From Mesorhizobium sp. (GTDB taxonomy: Bacteria; Pseudomonadota; Alphaproteobacteria; Rhizobiales; Rhizobiaceae): a stretch of 64,000 nt of DNA. This document shows positions 49,347 through 59,144 of this stretch, in pieces. Location of the stretch: contig SAQR01000002.1 of NCBI GenBank assembly GCA_004020365.1, positions 1 to 64,000 on the forward strand, given 5' to 3'. How positions within the stretch are numbered: the stretch's first letter is position 1; each line of letters begins with the position of its first letter. The translations under genes were made by a program, and so were the position numbers. Below the pieces are notes generated by a model. That model made no database searches, had not been told where the DNA came from, and worked only from the letters and a program-made list of their open reading frames with translations.

Positions 49347-50714
49347 CCTTCCATCTGGTCCGTGGTTAGCTGATAGGCGGTTTATTTGTCGTGCAACGTG
49401 CTCTTTCAGCCTAAGCTGCTCCACGCGTGGGGTACCAAATGTCAGACTTTCACCACTAGGAAATCGCGAACGGGCGCGGCGCTTACTGGCCGCATTGCCG
49501 CAAAATAGCGTCGGAAGGTGGGATCGGCGTGACGTTGTTACTCAGAGTGAGTGGTCCCGAGAGTTGAGGGCAGAATCGAAATTCGCGTGTTCCTATAGCG
49601 CATCTCCGATCGGGGGCCATCGCCACGAGCAGCAGATGAGGCAATGCGAAGCTTGGTCGATCGACAGAGTGATGCGGCACGACATCCATTTCCTACCAGC
49701 CCATTCCCCCCGATACAGCCGCGCGTCTACTCGAACCTAGAGCTGTCGAGCATGAGCAAACACCGTCCTACCTCGCCGAATGGCAGCTCGCAAATGATGC
49801 AGTCAAAAGTGTGCATACCGCGGCAGCGACCACATTGTTTCAGTCTTTTCAACAGCGTAAGAATCTGACGGTATTTTTGACGGTACTCAGTGGTTGTGTG
49901 ACTTAAATTAAGTAATTGAAACAATCAGGTACGGCCTTAATTGATGATTGAGTGGGAGTGACGGGAAAGACCTAGTAAATTCGACGAAGCGGCTGCTTTT
50001 GAGTAGATTAGCGTAGGATCTTCGGCGGTCCGGAAGATCATCTGCCGCACATGATCAATGACGATCCTGATCGTCTTGTCACAGTAACGCCCGCCATAGT
50101 GATTCCACCGTTCACTCGATCGACCCGGATGTTTACCACGAAGGTTTCGCGTCCGACGCTGTGATGTCGCCCCGCATATTCTTCTGTTTCGAGGGCGAGC
50201 CCTGGAGCAGGCGCTTGAACAAATGCAAGAGCGCCAGATTCATCACCTTCAGTGCTCAACCGGTAGAAGCGGACGACGGGCCTCATCTCGCTGAGTGATA
50301 TCGCTCTGAAGAGCGAAAGTTCGATCCTCGCGCCGCTTACCAAAATCGTCGCACGCGATGCTGAACGGCACCTGCACGCCGCCTGGGGTTCAGGGACGCC
50401 TGCAAGAATAGACGAGAGCGGCATGCGTTTAGAGGGAACCAGGCATGCGCCCCTCAGCCCGACGGAATTGGCTTCCCTTGGAAATCCGTGACGGCGCTCT
50501 CGGCTGATCGATGAGCATCGGCGGCGGCACGGCGACCTCTGTTGCAGGCGGCGGTTTGTGTGAGCCAATCATGAAGGCCTACCGCCAGGAAGCACTGGCG
50601 CCTGAGCACGCAAGTTGGACTTGAAATATGAAGGCGCGCGGCGCACGATGGGCAGAAATGCACCGAGAGGGAGACGGGCGGACCGCTGGAGCGTAGCAAC
50701 GCTTGGAGGAAGCC
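49347..50714. other. About 1.37 kb without a confident gene
   Basis: The stretch 49740-49960 is AT-richer than its surroundings. A minus-strand frame (50038-50568, 176 codons) is open, with a tail ETEEYAGRHHSVGRETFVVNIRV that is vaguely protein-like, but I recognise no family and the N-terminal half is Arg/Cys-rich noise. No nod box, NifA site or sigma-54 promoter was found. Probably a decayed insertion region. Confidence 0.45.
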
Positions 50715-51146
50715 ATGAACGTCAAAGCGATTCTCGAGGACAAGGGTCGAGCAGTCGAGACGATCGGCCCGAACGAGGCGCTCGCCGTGGCGATCAAAAG
50801 GCTCGCCGGGCACAGGATCGGCGCACTGGTCGTTACCAATGACGATCGCAAGGTGGTCGGCATTGTGTCCGAGCGCGACGTCGTCTGCGCCTTGGACAAG
50901 CATGGGGCTGCGGCGCTGGAGCAGAGTGTCCGTCACGCAATGACCGCCAAGGTCAAGCTCTGCACCGAGAACCACACGATCAATCAGGTCATGGAGATCA
51001 TGACCACAGGCCGCTTCCGCCACCTGCCCGTGGTGAAGAACGGCCAACTGGACGGCATCGTCTCGATCGGCGACGTGGTAAAGAAGCGCATCGAGGAGGT
51101 CGAGCACGAGGCCGAAGAGATTATTCACTACATCTGGGCGGGGTAA
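50715..51146 (+). CDS. CBS-domain pair protein
   Basis: A 143-residue protein made of two CBS domains: residues ~1-65 (IGPNEALAVAIKRLAGHRIGALVVTNDDRKVVGIVSERDVV) and ~72-135 (MTAKVKLCTENHTINQVMEIMTTGRFRHLPVVKNGQLDGIVSIGDVVKKR). Such stand-alone pairs bind adenine nucleotides or S-adenosyl compounds and act as energy sensors. The start has TGGAGGA 5 nt upstream. It lies upstream of the nuo operon but 285 nt away, so co-transcription is unproven. Confidence 0.92.
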   Translation: MNVKAILEDKGRAVETIGPNEALAVAIKRLAGHRIGALVVTNDDRKVVGIVSERDVVCALDKHGAAALEQSVRHAMTAKVKLCTENHTINQVMEIMTTGRFRHLPVVKNGQLDGIVSIGDVVKKRIEEVEHEAEEIIHYIWAG

Positions 51147-51211
51147 GCTCGCCAAAGGCCTGCCGTCTGGCCGCGACGTCATTTTTTCAGGTTTCAGGGT
51201 TTCTGATCCCG

Positions 51212-51230
51212 TGCCGAACCTCCTTCGGCA
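51212..51230. terminator. Small hairpin between the CBS gene and nuoJ
   Basis: TGCCGAA, 5-nt loop, TTCGGCA: a perfect 7-bp stem 66 nt after the CBS gene stop. No T-run follows, so it is only a weak terminator candidate. Confidence 0.35.
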
Positions 51231-51431
51231 GCCTGAATAACGGATAAGCAGGCTGCGGGATCGCACACCATATCAGATACTGAGACTTGGGCATAACGTA
51301 GCGCCAAACCATGCAATCTTGAGAAAAATCCGATACTAGGGCACAATTTGTAGACGCATCTGAAGTGCGCAGCCATCTCAAACCCGGCCGTCTTGCGCCG
51401 AGTGACAGATCGCGGCGGAGGGTTGGCGTCG

Positions 51432-51932
51432 ATGGATCAGGCGTTCTTTCTTCTGTTCGCTGCGGCGTCCGTGATCACGGCACTGACCGTGGTCCTGGCG
51501 CGGAATCCGGTTCACAGCGCATTGGCGCTGATGGCGTGTTTCCTGCAGATATCGGCAGTCTTCATCTTGCTCGAGGCGCCGTTGCTCGCGGTCATCCAGA
51601 TATTTGTCTATGTCGGCGCGATCATGGTCCTGTTCCTGTTCGTGATCATGATGATCGATGTGCGCGAAGCGGTGTTGCAGCGGTTCTTGCCGGGCGGCAA
51701 CCTGCCGGCTCTGGTGCTGCTCGTGCTGCTTGGGGTCGAGATGCTTGTACTGGTGCTCTGGAGCGACCGCTTTTCGGTCACGGAGCCCGTCGCGATGCGT
51801 GGCGGCGATCAGATCAGGCAACTCAGCACGACACTTTTCGCCGACTATCTCCTGCCGTTTGAAGCCGCCTCCGTGATCCTGCTGGCGGCGCTGGTCGGCG
51901 CCATCGTGCTGGCGCGGAAGGAGCAGGGGTGA
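51432..51932 (+). CDS. nuoJ: NADH-quinone oxidoreductase subunit J
   Basis: Membrane subunit of complex I (166 aa, five hydrophobic segments). The family motif [58 protein letters not shown] is clear. The ATG at 51432 follows GGAGGG; the frame opens 13 codons earlier. It is the first gene of this nuo operon, an unusual place for nuoJ. The end overlaps nuoK. Confidence 0.95.
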   Translation: MDQAFFLLFAAASVITALTVVLARNPVHSALALMACFLQISAVFILLEAPLLAVIQIFVYVGAIMVLFLFVIMMIDVREAVLQRFLPGGNLPALVLLVLLGVEMLVLVLWSDRFSVTEPVAMRGGDQIRQLSTTLFADYLLPFEAASVILLAALVGAIVLARKEQG

Positions 51933-52234
51933 TGGTTCCGCTCTGGTGGTATATTTTGCTCGGAGTGGTCCTGTTCGTGATCGGAGCGGCGGGCGTGCTG
52001 CTCAGGCGCAATATCCTGGTCGTGCTGATGTCGCTGGAGTTGCTGCTCAACTCGGTCAACATCAATTTCATCGCTTTCGGGCGTTACTACGACGATTTCC
52101 GCGGGCAGATCTTCGCGATCTTCGTTATCGCAATCACCGCGGCGGAGGTTGCGGTCGCCCTCGGGATTCTGGTCGCCCTCGTGAGGAACAAGTCCACCCT
52201 CAAGGTCGATGACGTGACCATCATGAAAGGATAG
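51932..52234 (+). CDS. nuoK: NADH-quinone oxidoreductase subunit K
   Basis: A 100-residue, three-helix complex I subunit with the conserved [17 protein letters not shown] (membrane Glu in helix 2) and [17 protein letters not shown] (Glu in helix 3). Both glutamates of the proton path are present. The ATG at 51932 overlaps the nuoJ stop; a GTG 3 nt earlier is also possible. Confidence 0.95.
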   Translation: MVPLWWYILLGVVLFVIGAAGVLLRRNILVVLMSLELLLNSVNINFIAFGRYYDDFRGQIFAIFVIAITAAEVAVALGILVALVRNKSTLKVDDVTIMKG

Positions 52235-52238
52235 CGGC

Positions 52239-53702
52239 TTGGACCCGGTGATATCGATCCGGCCGCTGCTTGCCGTCGCCGTCGCAGGCCTGGCGGCCCT
52301 TGCAGTTCTCGTTCTGAACAACCGCGAGAAACTCCGCGATCTCGTCTCGCCCTTGGCCGCGATCGCAATGTTCGCAATTGTCGCCTCGATGGCACCCACG
52401 GTGCTGGCCGGCGGGACGGTCGATTTGCGCCTGTTCGAGATTCTGCCGGGGATCGACTTCGCTTTCCGGGTCGATGCGCTCGGCATGGTGTTTGCCACCG
52501 TCTCGTCGCTCTTGTGGATCGTGGCGGCGATCTATTCCATCGGCTACATGCGCCACTTGAACGAGCACGCGCAGACCCGGTTCTTCGCCTGCTTCGCCGC
52601 CAGTCTCGCGGCGGCCGTCGGGGGCGCCTTCGCCGCCAATCTGTTCACGCTGGTGATCTTCTACGAGGTGCTCAGCCTCGTTACCTATCCGCTCGTCTAT
52701 CACCACGAGGACGAGGAGGGATGGACGGGTAGCCGCAAGTACCTCGTCTATTTGATGGGGGCGTCGAAAAGCGTGCTTCTCGCCGCGCTGGCGCTGACCT
52801 ACCATCTGGCAGGGTCGCTCGACTTCGTGCCAGGCGGGCTGCTGGCCGGGGTCGATGCCTCGCCGGCGCTAATGACCGTGGTCTACTTCTGCTATCTGTT
52901 CGGCTTCGCCAAGGCCGCGGTGATGCCGATGCACGCCTGGCTGCCTGCCGCGATGGTCGCGCCGACACCGGTCAGCGCACTCTTGCATGCAGTTGCCGTG
53001 GTCAAGATGGGCGTGTTCTGCGTGCTGCGGGTGGTGTTCCATGTCTTCGGCACGGGGCTGGTGGACGGGCTGGGGCTCGGCATCGCAACGGCCTATCTGG
53101 TCTCGTTCACCATCCTGATGGCGTCCATCTACGCCCTGACGCGGGACGACCTGAAGGCGCGGCTCGCCTATTCGACGGTCAGCCAACTCTCCTACATCGT
53201 GCTGGGCGCGGTCCTGCTGTCGCCGGTCGCGATGGTCGGCGGGATCATCCACATTGCGGCGCATGCGTTCTCCAAGATCACGCTCTTTTTCTGCGCCGGG
53301 TCGATCTATTGCGCGTCCGGCAAGCGGAACATCAGCGACATGGCCGGCATCGGCCGCAGGCTGCCCTGGACGATGGGCGCGTTCTTCGTGGCCTCGCTCA
53401 GCATGATCGGGGTGCCGCCGACCGGGGGCTTCGTCAGCAAGTGGTACCTGGCGCTGGGCTCGGTGGAGGCCGGGGAGATTGCGTTCCTGGTCGTGCTCTT
53501 GGTGAGTTCGGTCCTGAACGCCGCCTACTTCCTGCCGGTCAGCTATGTCGCTTTTTTCGGGACGGAGACACAGGAAAGTCCGGCGACGGTCCGTGAAATT
53601 CCGATGGTGACGATCCCGCTGGTCGCGACCGCGATCCTGTCGGTGTCGATGGGTATTTTCCCCGGCTATTTTCTCACCCTGGCGGAAGGAGTGGTCAGAT
53701 GA
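52239..53702 (+). CDS. Antiporter-like complex I subunit (MrpD/NuoL family), additional copy
   Basis: A 487-residue membrane protein with about 14 helices. It has the proton-channel core of the NuoL/M/N-MrpD superfamily: VIFYEVLSLVTYPLVYHHEDEEG (Glu), FGFAKAAVMPMHAWLPAAMVAPTPVSALLHAVAVVKMGVF (Lys/His region) and YSTVSQLSYIVLG. It lacks the long C-terminal lateral helix of NuoL. TTG 52239 is taken as start, 4 nt after nuoK; GTG 52248 is an alternative. Together with the next large gene, NuoM and NuoN it makes four antiporter-like subunits instead of three. Confidence 0.88.
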   Translation: MDPVISIRPLLAVAVAGLAALAVLVLNNREKLRDLVSPLAAIAMFAIVASMAPTVLAGGTVDLRLFEILPGIDFAFRVDALGMVFATVSSLLWIVAAIYSIGYMRHLNEHAQTRFFACFAASLAAAVGGAFAANLFTLVIFYEVLSLVTYPLVYHHEDEEGWTGSRKYLVYLMGASKSVLLAALALTYHLAGSLDFVPGGLLAGVDASPALMTVVYFCYLFGFAKAAVMPMHAWLPAAMVAPTPVSALLHAVAVVKMGVFCVLRVVFHVFGTGLVDGLGLGIATAYLVSFTILMASIYALTRDDLKARLAYSTVSQLSYIVLGAVLLSPVAMVGGIIHIAAHAFSKITLFFCAGSIYCASGKRNISDMAGIGRRLPWTMGAFFVASLSMIGVPPTGGFVSKWYLALGSVEAGEIAFLVVLLVSSVLNAAYFLPVSYVAFFGTETQESPATVREIPMVTIPLVATAILSVSMGIFPGYFLTLAEGVVR

Positions 53703-53953
53703 TCAGGCGTGTCGTCGATTTCTTTGGTGAGGCGAGATACGCGGAGCAACGCCGCCGGCTGTTTTATCTGGCGCTCGTTCTGATCGTCATCGCCGATTTT
53801 CTGGTCCCCCGCGAACACGCTGAATACCTGTGGGACCGCTTGCCGGGCTGGTCGGCCGTCTATGGCTTCTTGTCCTGCGTCCTGCTGATCTTCGTCTCCA
53901 AGTTCCTCGGCCATCAGGGCGGGTTGATGCGGCGGGAGGACTATTATGATTGA
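53699..53953 (+). CDS. Small two-helix membrane protein in the nuo operon
   Basis: An 84-residue protein with two hydrophobic segments (residues ~20-36 and ~52-68). No family recognised. The start overlaps the preceding antiporter-like gene by 4 nt and the end overlaps the next start by 8 nt, so it is clearly part of the operon. It may be an accessory subunit that fits beside the additional antiporter-like protein (inference). Confidence 0.82.
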   Translation: MIRRVVDFFGEARYAEQRRRLFYLALVLIVIADFLVPREHAEYLWDRLPGWSAVYGFLSCVLLIFVSKFLGHQGGLMRREDYYD

Positions 53954-55706
53954 CTTCGTCCATCCCGCCCTGCTGTTCATTCTTGGCGCCCTGCCGATCC
54001 CTTTCCTGAAAGGATCAATCCGCAAGGCCTATCTGATGTTGATTCCCGCGCTGGCGATCCTCGCCGTGCTCACCGTGCAGCCGGGCAGCTACGGCGCGGC
54101 GGAGTTCATCGGGCAGGAAATCCTGATTGCGAAGGTCGACAAGCTGAGCATCGTCTTCGCCACCGTTTTCACCATCATGGCGCTGATCGGCATGGTCTAC
54201 GCGCTGCACCTGACGGGCGCCGGAGAGCATGTGGCGGCGTTCGTCTATGCTGGCAGCGCGCTCGGCGTGGTGTTTGCGGGGGACTACCTGACCCTGTTCT
54301 TGTTCTGGGAAGCCATGGCGTTTGCCTCTGCCTATCTGGTTTTCGCCCAGGGAGGCGAGCAGGCGATCCGCGCGGCGTTCCGCTACCTCATGGTCCATAT
54401 CACTGGCGGCGTCGCCCTGCTCGGCGGCGTCATTCTCCACGGGCTCGCCACCGGCTCCTTGCTCTTCGGCCCGATCGCGGGGGGGATGGACGTCGCCGCC
54501 TACCTGATCCTTGCCGGGTTCATGCTCAACGCCGCGGTGCCGCCGCTCAACGCCTGGCTGACTGACGCCTACCCGGAGGCGACCGTCACCGGGGCGGTGT
54601 TCATGAGCGCCTTCACCACCAAGACCGCCGTCTACGTGCTGGCGCGGGCGTTTCCGGGGACCGAACTTCTGGTCTGGCTCGGCACCATCATGGCGCTTTA
54701 CGGCGTCATCTACGCGGTGCTGGAGAACGACTGCCGGCGGCTCCTGGCCTATCACATCGTCAGCCAGGTGGGCTACATGGTGGCGGGCGTCGGCATCGGG
54801 ACCGAGATGGCAGTGAACGGGGCTTCCAGCCATGCCTTCGCGCATATCCTCTACAAGGCGCTCCTGTTCATGGGTGCGGGGGCGGTGATCTACGTCACCG
54901 GGCGGCGCAAGCTCACCGAGCTTGGCGGGCTCTACAGGACCATGCCGCTGACCGTGGCGCTCTACATGGTCGGCGCCTTCGCAATCTCGGCATTTCCGTT
55001 CTTCTCGGGCTTCGTGACCAAATCGATGGTGGTGGCCGCCGCCGGGCAGGATCACCGCGCGCTGGTGGTGCTGGCGCTGACGATGGCGTCGTCGGGGACC
55101 TTCCTGCACACTGGGCTCAAGCTCCCATATTACATGTTCTTCGGCACGGACCAAAGGCTGGAGGCGCGGGAGCCGCCCCGCAACATGCTGGTTGCGATGG
55201 GAATGGCTGCGGTGCTGTGCATCGCGATCGGGGTGTTCCCCCAGCCACTTTACGCGCTGCTGCCCCATCCGGTCGACTTCGAACCCTACACCGGCGTCCA
55301 TATCACCGAGAGCCTCGGCATACTGATGTTCACCGCATTGGGCTTCGTGCTGTTCCTCAGGGCGCTCGACCCCGAGAACACGATCAGCATCGACACCGAC
55401 TGGTTCTACCGCAGGGCCGCGCGGTACTTCACGTGGCTCGCCGAAAAACCGCTGGCGCGTTACGAGAAGGCGGTGAGCGACATCTCCGAGACCGCGGTGC
55501 TGCCCTTCCTGCATGGAACCGCACGGGCTGGACTGCGGATCGATCTCAACGGTGTGGACGCCGTCGTCAACGGCGTCGCCCGTTCGATCCTGCGCGGTGG
55601 CGGCGCGCTGCGACAGTTGCAGACCGGCGTCGTGACCCATTACGCGCTGGCCATGATCGTCGGTGTGATCGCAGCCATCGCCGTCTTCGCCGTGGTGTGG
55701 CGGTAG
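53946..55706 (+). CDS. nuoL: NuoL-like antiporter subunit with C-terminal lateral-helix region
   Basis: A 586-residue protein of the NuoL/MrpD family: TLFLFWEAMAFASAYLVF (Glu), PPLNAWLTDAYPEATVTGAVFMSAFTTKTAVYVLARAF (Lys), AYHIVSQVGYMVAGVGIG and HAFAHILYKALLFMGAGAV. After the helix bundle a ~90-residue amphipathic stretch (FYRRAARYFTWLAEKPLARYEKAVSDISET...) is followed by a final membrane helix, as in the lateral helix and anchor of NuoL. For that reason it is the best candidate for the NuoL position. Overlaps its upstream neighbour by 8 nt. Confidence 0.85.
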   Translation: MIDFVHPALLFILGALPIPFLKGSIRKAYLMLIPALAILAVLTVQPGSYGAAEFIGQEILIAKVDKLSIVFATVFTIMALIGMVYALHLTGAGEHVAAFVYAGSALGVVFAGDYLTLFLFWEAMAFASAYLVFAQGGEQAIRAAFRYLMVHITGGVALLGGVILHGLATGSLLFGPIAGGMDVAAYLILAGFMLNAAVPPLNAWLTDAYPEATVTGAVFMSAFTTKTAVYVLARAFPGTELLVWLGTIMALYGVIYAVLENDCRRLLAYHIVSQVGYMVAGVGIGTEMAVNGASSHAFAHILYKALLFMGAGAVIYVTGRRKLTELGGLYRTMPLTVALYMVGAFAISAFPFFSGFVTKSMVVAAAGQDHRALVVLALTMASSGTFLHTGLKLPYYMFFGTDQRLEAREPPRNMLVAMGMAAVLCIAIGVFPQPLYALLPHPVDFEPYTGVHITESLGILMFTALGFVLFLRALDPENTISIDTDWFYRRAARYFTWLAEKPLARYEKAVSDISETAVLPFLHGTARAGLRIDLNGVDAVVNGVARSILRGGGALRQLQTGVVTHYALAMIVGVIAAIAVFAVVWR

Positions 55707-55713
55707 GGGTGTG

Positions 55714-57189
55714 ATGGCGTTCCCGCTGCTTAGCCTCATCGTATTCATACCCGCCGCCGGGGCAGCGGTTCTGATGCTTCTCCGCAACGACGATCAGGTG
55801 CGATGGACGGCGCTGGGCGTCACCGTCCTCGACTTTGCTCTCTGCATCGTCATGCTGGCCGGCTTTGACACCACTACCCACGAGATGCAGTTCACCGAGA
55901 CGCGCCCGTGGGTGCCCGCCCTCGGGATCACTTACGCGCTTGGCATCGATGGAATCAGCGCGCTCTTCGTGTTCCTGACCGCGCTATTGGGCTGGATCTG
56001 TGTGCTCGCCTCTTGGGTCGCGATCGACCGCAAGGTGAAGGAGTTCATGGTCAGCCTGCTGGCCATGCAGGCGCTGATGCTGGGGGTATTCTGCGCGCTC
56101 GACCTGTTCCTGTTCTACGTCTTCTGGGAGGCGATGCTGATCCCGATGTACGTGATCATCGGCGTCTGGGGCGGCGACGGCCGGGTCTATGCGGCGTTCA
56201 AATTCTTCCTCTACACGCTGGCGGGCAGCCTTCTGTTCCTGATCGGTGTCATCGTGCTCTATTTCCACGGCGGCGAAACCTTCGACATCCGCGCCCTGAT
56301 GGCGCAGGATTTGCCGTTTCGGGTCCAGTCCTGGCTGTTCTTCGCCTTCCTGATCGCGTTTGCGGTCAAGGTGCCGATGGTCCCGGTCCATACCTGGCTG
56401 CCGGACGCCCATGTGCAGGCGCCGACGGCGGGTAGCATCATCCTCGCCGGCGTTCTCCTGAAGATGGGCGCCTACGGCTTCCTGCGGTTCTCGCTGCCGA
56501 TGCTGCCGGAGGCGTCGCTGTATTATTCGACGCTAATGCTTTCGCTTTCGGCGCTCGCAATCGTCTATGGCGGGTTACTCGCGCTGGCCCAGGACGACCT
56601 CAAGAAGCTGGTAGCCTATTCCAGCATCAGCCACATGGGTTTCGTGACGCTGGGTATTTTCACGTTGAACCTCCGCGGGCTCGAGGGCGGCATCCTGCAA
56701 ATGTTCAATCATGGCGTAACGACGGGCGCGTTGTTCCTGTTCGTCGGCCTGATCTACGAGCGGACCCATAGCCGCAGCATCGCGGATTATGGCGGGCTGA
56801 TGAAGGCGGCGCCGGTCTATACCGCGTTTCTTGCGCTGTTCACCCTGTCGTCGATGGCGCTGCCGGGAACGAATTCGTTCGTGGGCGAGTTGCTGGTGCT
56901 GTCGGGCGCGTTTGCGGCCAATCTGGCCGTCGGCGCGGCCGCCGTTTTGGGGGCACTGCTGGGCGCGGCCTATCTGCTTGGCATGTACAGGAAAGTCGCG
57001 CTTGGTCCAGCCAGCATCGGCGTGCGGTTCAAGATTCGCGACGTAAACGCCCGCGAACTGGTGGCGATCCTGCCGCTGGCGGTCTTCGTGCTCTGGGTCG
57101 GGCTCTATCCGAAACCTTTTCTCAACATCATCGGGCCTTCGGTGAGGCATCTGCTCACGCAGGTGCATTCTAACGGGGGCGGCCAGTGA
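55714..57189 (+). CDS. nuoM: NADH-quinone oxidoreductase subunit M
   Basis: A 491-residue, 14-helix antiporter-like subunit. NuoM features: FYVFWEAMLIPMYVIIGVWGGDGRVYAAFKFFLYTLAGS (Glu), AVKVPMVPVHTWLPDAHVQAPTAGSIILAGVLLKMGAYGFLRF (Lys) and AYSSISHMGFVTLGIF. The ATG at 55714 is preferred over GTG 55711. Overlaps nuoN by 4 nt. Confidence 0.95.
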   Translation: MAFPLLSLIVFIPAAGAAVLMLLRNDDQVRWTALGVTVLDFALCIVMLAGFDTTTHEMQFTETRPWVPALGITYALGIDGISALFVFLTALLGWICVLASWVAIDRKVKEFMVSLLAMQALMLGVFCALDLFLFYVFWEAMLIPMYVIIGVWGGDGRVYAAFKFFLYTLAGSLLFLIGVIVLYFHGGETFDIRALMAQDLPFRVQSWLFFAFLIAFAVKVPMVPVHTWLPDAHVQAPTAGSIILAGVLLKMGAYGFLRFSLPMLPEASLYYSTLMLSLSALAIVYGGLLALAQDDLKKLVAYSSISHMGFVTLGIFTLNLRGLEGGILQMFNHGVTTGALFLFVGLIYERTHSRSIADYGGLMKAAPVYTAFLALFTLSSMALPGTNSFVGELLVLSGAFAANLAVGAAAVLGALLGAAYLLGMYRKVALGPASIGVRFKIRDVNARELVAILPLAVFVLWVGLYPKPFLNIIGPSVRHLLTQVHSNGGGQ

Positions 57190-58625
57190 CCGCTGCCACG
57201 CTTTTCCAGTCGATCCTAGCGAGCCTGCCCGAGATCGTGGTGGTCACTGGGGCCTGCGTCTTGCTGATTCTGGGACAGCTTGTGCCAAAGGGACAGGGGC
57301 ATTTCCTCGTCTGGGCTTCCGCTGCAACCGTGCTGGTTGCGGCCCTGGCGACACTGTTACTGGCGGGCGAGGTGCGGCCGGCCTATTCGGGCATGTTTAT
57401 CGTCGACCGCTTCGCGGTCTTCTTCAAGATGGTGTTCTACCTTTCGACCATCCTGACGTTCCTCCTGTCGCGAAAATATGCCGAGATCGAGGAGATCGCG
57501 TCGAGCGAATACTATGTCCTGCTGCTCTTTGCGCTTTCCGGCATGATGATCATGGCCTCGGCAACCGATCTTCTGTCGATCTATGTCGGCCTCGAGCTGA
57601 TGGCGCTCTCGACCTATGTGCTCACCGGCTTCCTTAGGAAGGAGCGGCGGTCGAACGAGGCGGCGCTGAAATACGTGGTTCTCGGCGGGGTCTCGACGGG
57701 AATCTTCCTCTACGGCGTCTCGCTGATCTACGGGATCACCGGCACGACGCAGCTGGACGGGATGGCCGCGGCGGTGACCGGCGACCCGCTCGATCCCGGA
57801 TTGCTCCTGGCGGTGGTCTTCATCGTCGCGGGGCTGGTCTTCAAGGTCGGCGCGGTGCCGTTCCACATGTGGGTGCCGGACGTCTATGAAGGCGCGCCGA
57901 CGACAATCACGGCCTTCATGTCGGTCGCCCCCAAGGCGGCGGGGTTCGCGGTGATCCTGCGCGTGTTCCTCAACCCGCTGGTCGCCGCTTCCGACGCCTG
58001 GATCATCGTCGCGGTGATCGCGGTGGTGACGATGGCGCTCGGCAGCTTCGTGGCGCTGGTGCAGGACAATTTCAAGCGCCTGCTCGCCTATTCCAGCATC
58101 GCCCATGCGGGCTTCGCGCTCTTCGGCGTGGTGGCGGGTGGCGCCGACGGGATTGCCGGCGTGATGCTCTACCTGCTGATCTACGCCTTCATGAATCTCG
58201 GTATCTTCGGCATCGTCATCATGATGCGGAATGGCGATTTCTCCGGCGAGGTCATCGAGGACTACGCCGGCTTCGCCAAGTCGCATCGCGGGTTGGCGCT
58301 TCTGATGCTGCTCTACCTGTTCTCGCTCGCCGGCATTCCGCCGACAGCCGGGTTCTTCGCCAAGTTCTACGTGCTGGTGGCGCTCGTCGAGCGGGGTTTC
58401 GTCACGCTGGCGGTGATCGCGGTGCTGCTGAGCGCCGTCGCCGCCTACTTCTACATCCGCATCGTCATGGTGATCTACATGCGCGAGCCGGAGCGCGCGT
58501 TCGAGCCTGCCCTGACGCCGTCCGTCCGCGCCACGCTCGCCTTGACCGCCGCCGGCACCATCGGCATCGGACTGTTTCCTGCGTGGTTTCTGAGGCTTGC
58601 CCAGAGTTCCGTGTTCGGCGGTTGA
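57186..58625 (+). CDS. nuoN: NADH-quinone oxidoreductase subunit N
   Basis: A 479-residue antiporter-like subunit with SIYVGLELMALSTYVLTGFLRKERRSNEAALKYVVLGGVSTG (Glu), FKVGAVPFHMWVPDVYEGAPTTITAFMSVAPKAAGFAVIL and AYSSIAHAGFALFGV, all typical of NuoN. It starts with GTG overlapping the nuoM stop. It is followed by 153 nt without a gene, then nuoA. Confidence 0.96.
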   Translation: MTAATLFQSILASLPEIVVVTGACVLLILGQLVPKGQGHFLVWASAATVLVAALATLLLAGEVRPAYSGMFIVDRFAVFFKMVFYLSTILTFLLSRKYAEIEEIASSEYYVLLLFALSGMMIMASATDLLSIYVGLELMALSTYVLTGFLRKERRSNEAALKYVVLGGVSTGIFLYGVSLIYGITGTTQLDGMAAAVTGDPLDPGLLLAVVFIVAGLVFKVGAVPFHMWVPDVYEGAPTTITAFMSVAPKAAGFAVILRVFLNPLVAASDAWIIVAVIAVVTMALGSFVALVQDNFKRLLAYSSIAHAGFALFGVVAGGADGIAGVMLYLLIYAFMNLGIFGIVIMMRNGDFSGEVIEDYAGFAKSHRGLALLMLLYLFSLAGIPPTAGFFAKFYVLVALVERGFVTLAVIAVLLSAVAAYFYIRIVMVIYMREPERAFEPALTPSVRATLALTAAGTIGIGLFPAWFLRLAQSSVFGG

Positions 58626-58778
58626 CCACGATTGGATTTGCAATGAACCGGCGAACCGAATACTCTTGGAGCTACGAAAGGATGCCCTAGTCGCTGCACG
58701 AGGGCCGCACTGCCGGCCAGAAGATTTGGTCGGTCGCAGCTTGAGCAAGCCCTCGGTGGGTGACCGGGGCAGCGCGAC
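58626..58778. other. 153 nt gap between nuoN and nuoA
   Basis: This is the only sizeable gap in the nuo cluster. No clear promoter or terminator is visible. It separates the membrane-arm block (J-N) from the A-G block and could be the seam between two formerly separate operons. Confidence 0.4.
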
Positions 58779-59144
58779 ATGACTGGAATGGAATTCCTGC
58801 CGGTTCTCTTCATGGTCGCCGGAATTGTCCTGGTGGCCGTGGCGACGCTGTTCGTGTCCTCGCTCCTGCGCCCGTCCAACCCCTATCCTGCGAAGAATAT
58901 GCCCTATGAGTGCGGTATGGACCCGGCCGGCGAGGCCGCCGGGGGCCGCTTTAGGGTGCAGTTCTTCATCCTAGCAATCCTGCTGGTGGTGTTCGACGTC
59001 GAGGCTATGTTCCTGTTTCCCTGGGCGGTCGTGCTGAAGGAGATCGGGCTCGTCGGCTATGTCGAAATGTTTGTCTTCATGCTGCTGCTCATCGTGGGCT
59101 TCGCCTACGCCTGGCTGAAAGGAGCGCTGGAATGGGAGGAGTAG
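58779..59144 (+). CDS. nuoA: NADH-quinone oxidoreductase subunit A
   Basis: A 121-residue, three-helix membrane subunit. The hallmark loop [20 protein letters not shown] with its Cys is present, as is [26 protein letters not shown]. Overlaps nuoB by 13 nt. Confidence 0.96.
   Translation: MTGMEFLPVLFMVAGIVLVAVATLFVSSLLRPSNPYPAKNMPYECGMDPAGEAAGGRFRVQFFILAILLVVFDVEAMFLFPWAVVLKEIGLVGYVEMFVFMLLLIVGFAYAWLKGALEWEE

Noticed and set aside
50038-50568. Possible hypothetical gene on the minus strand
   Set aside because: The N-terminal half looks like noise, there is no ribosome-binding site and no family is recognised; mentioned only in the gap entry.
49347-50714. Possible nod box, NifA site or sigma-54 promoter
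   Set aside because: Read through for TGT-N10-ACA, GG-N10-GC and the nod box core without a convincing match.
54015-55787. 590-codon minus-strand open frame opposite the NuoL-like gene
   Set aside because: His/Asp/Arg-rich sequence typical of the antisense of membrane-protein codons in GC-rich DNA; the plus strand has a clear family protein.
57357-58748. 463-codon minus-strand frame opposite nuoN
   Set aside because: Same antisense pattern; no recognisable domain, and it covers a convincing nuoN gene.
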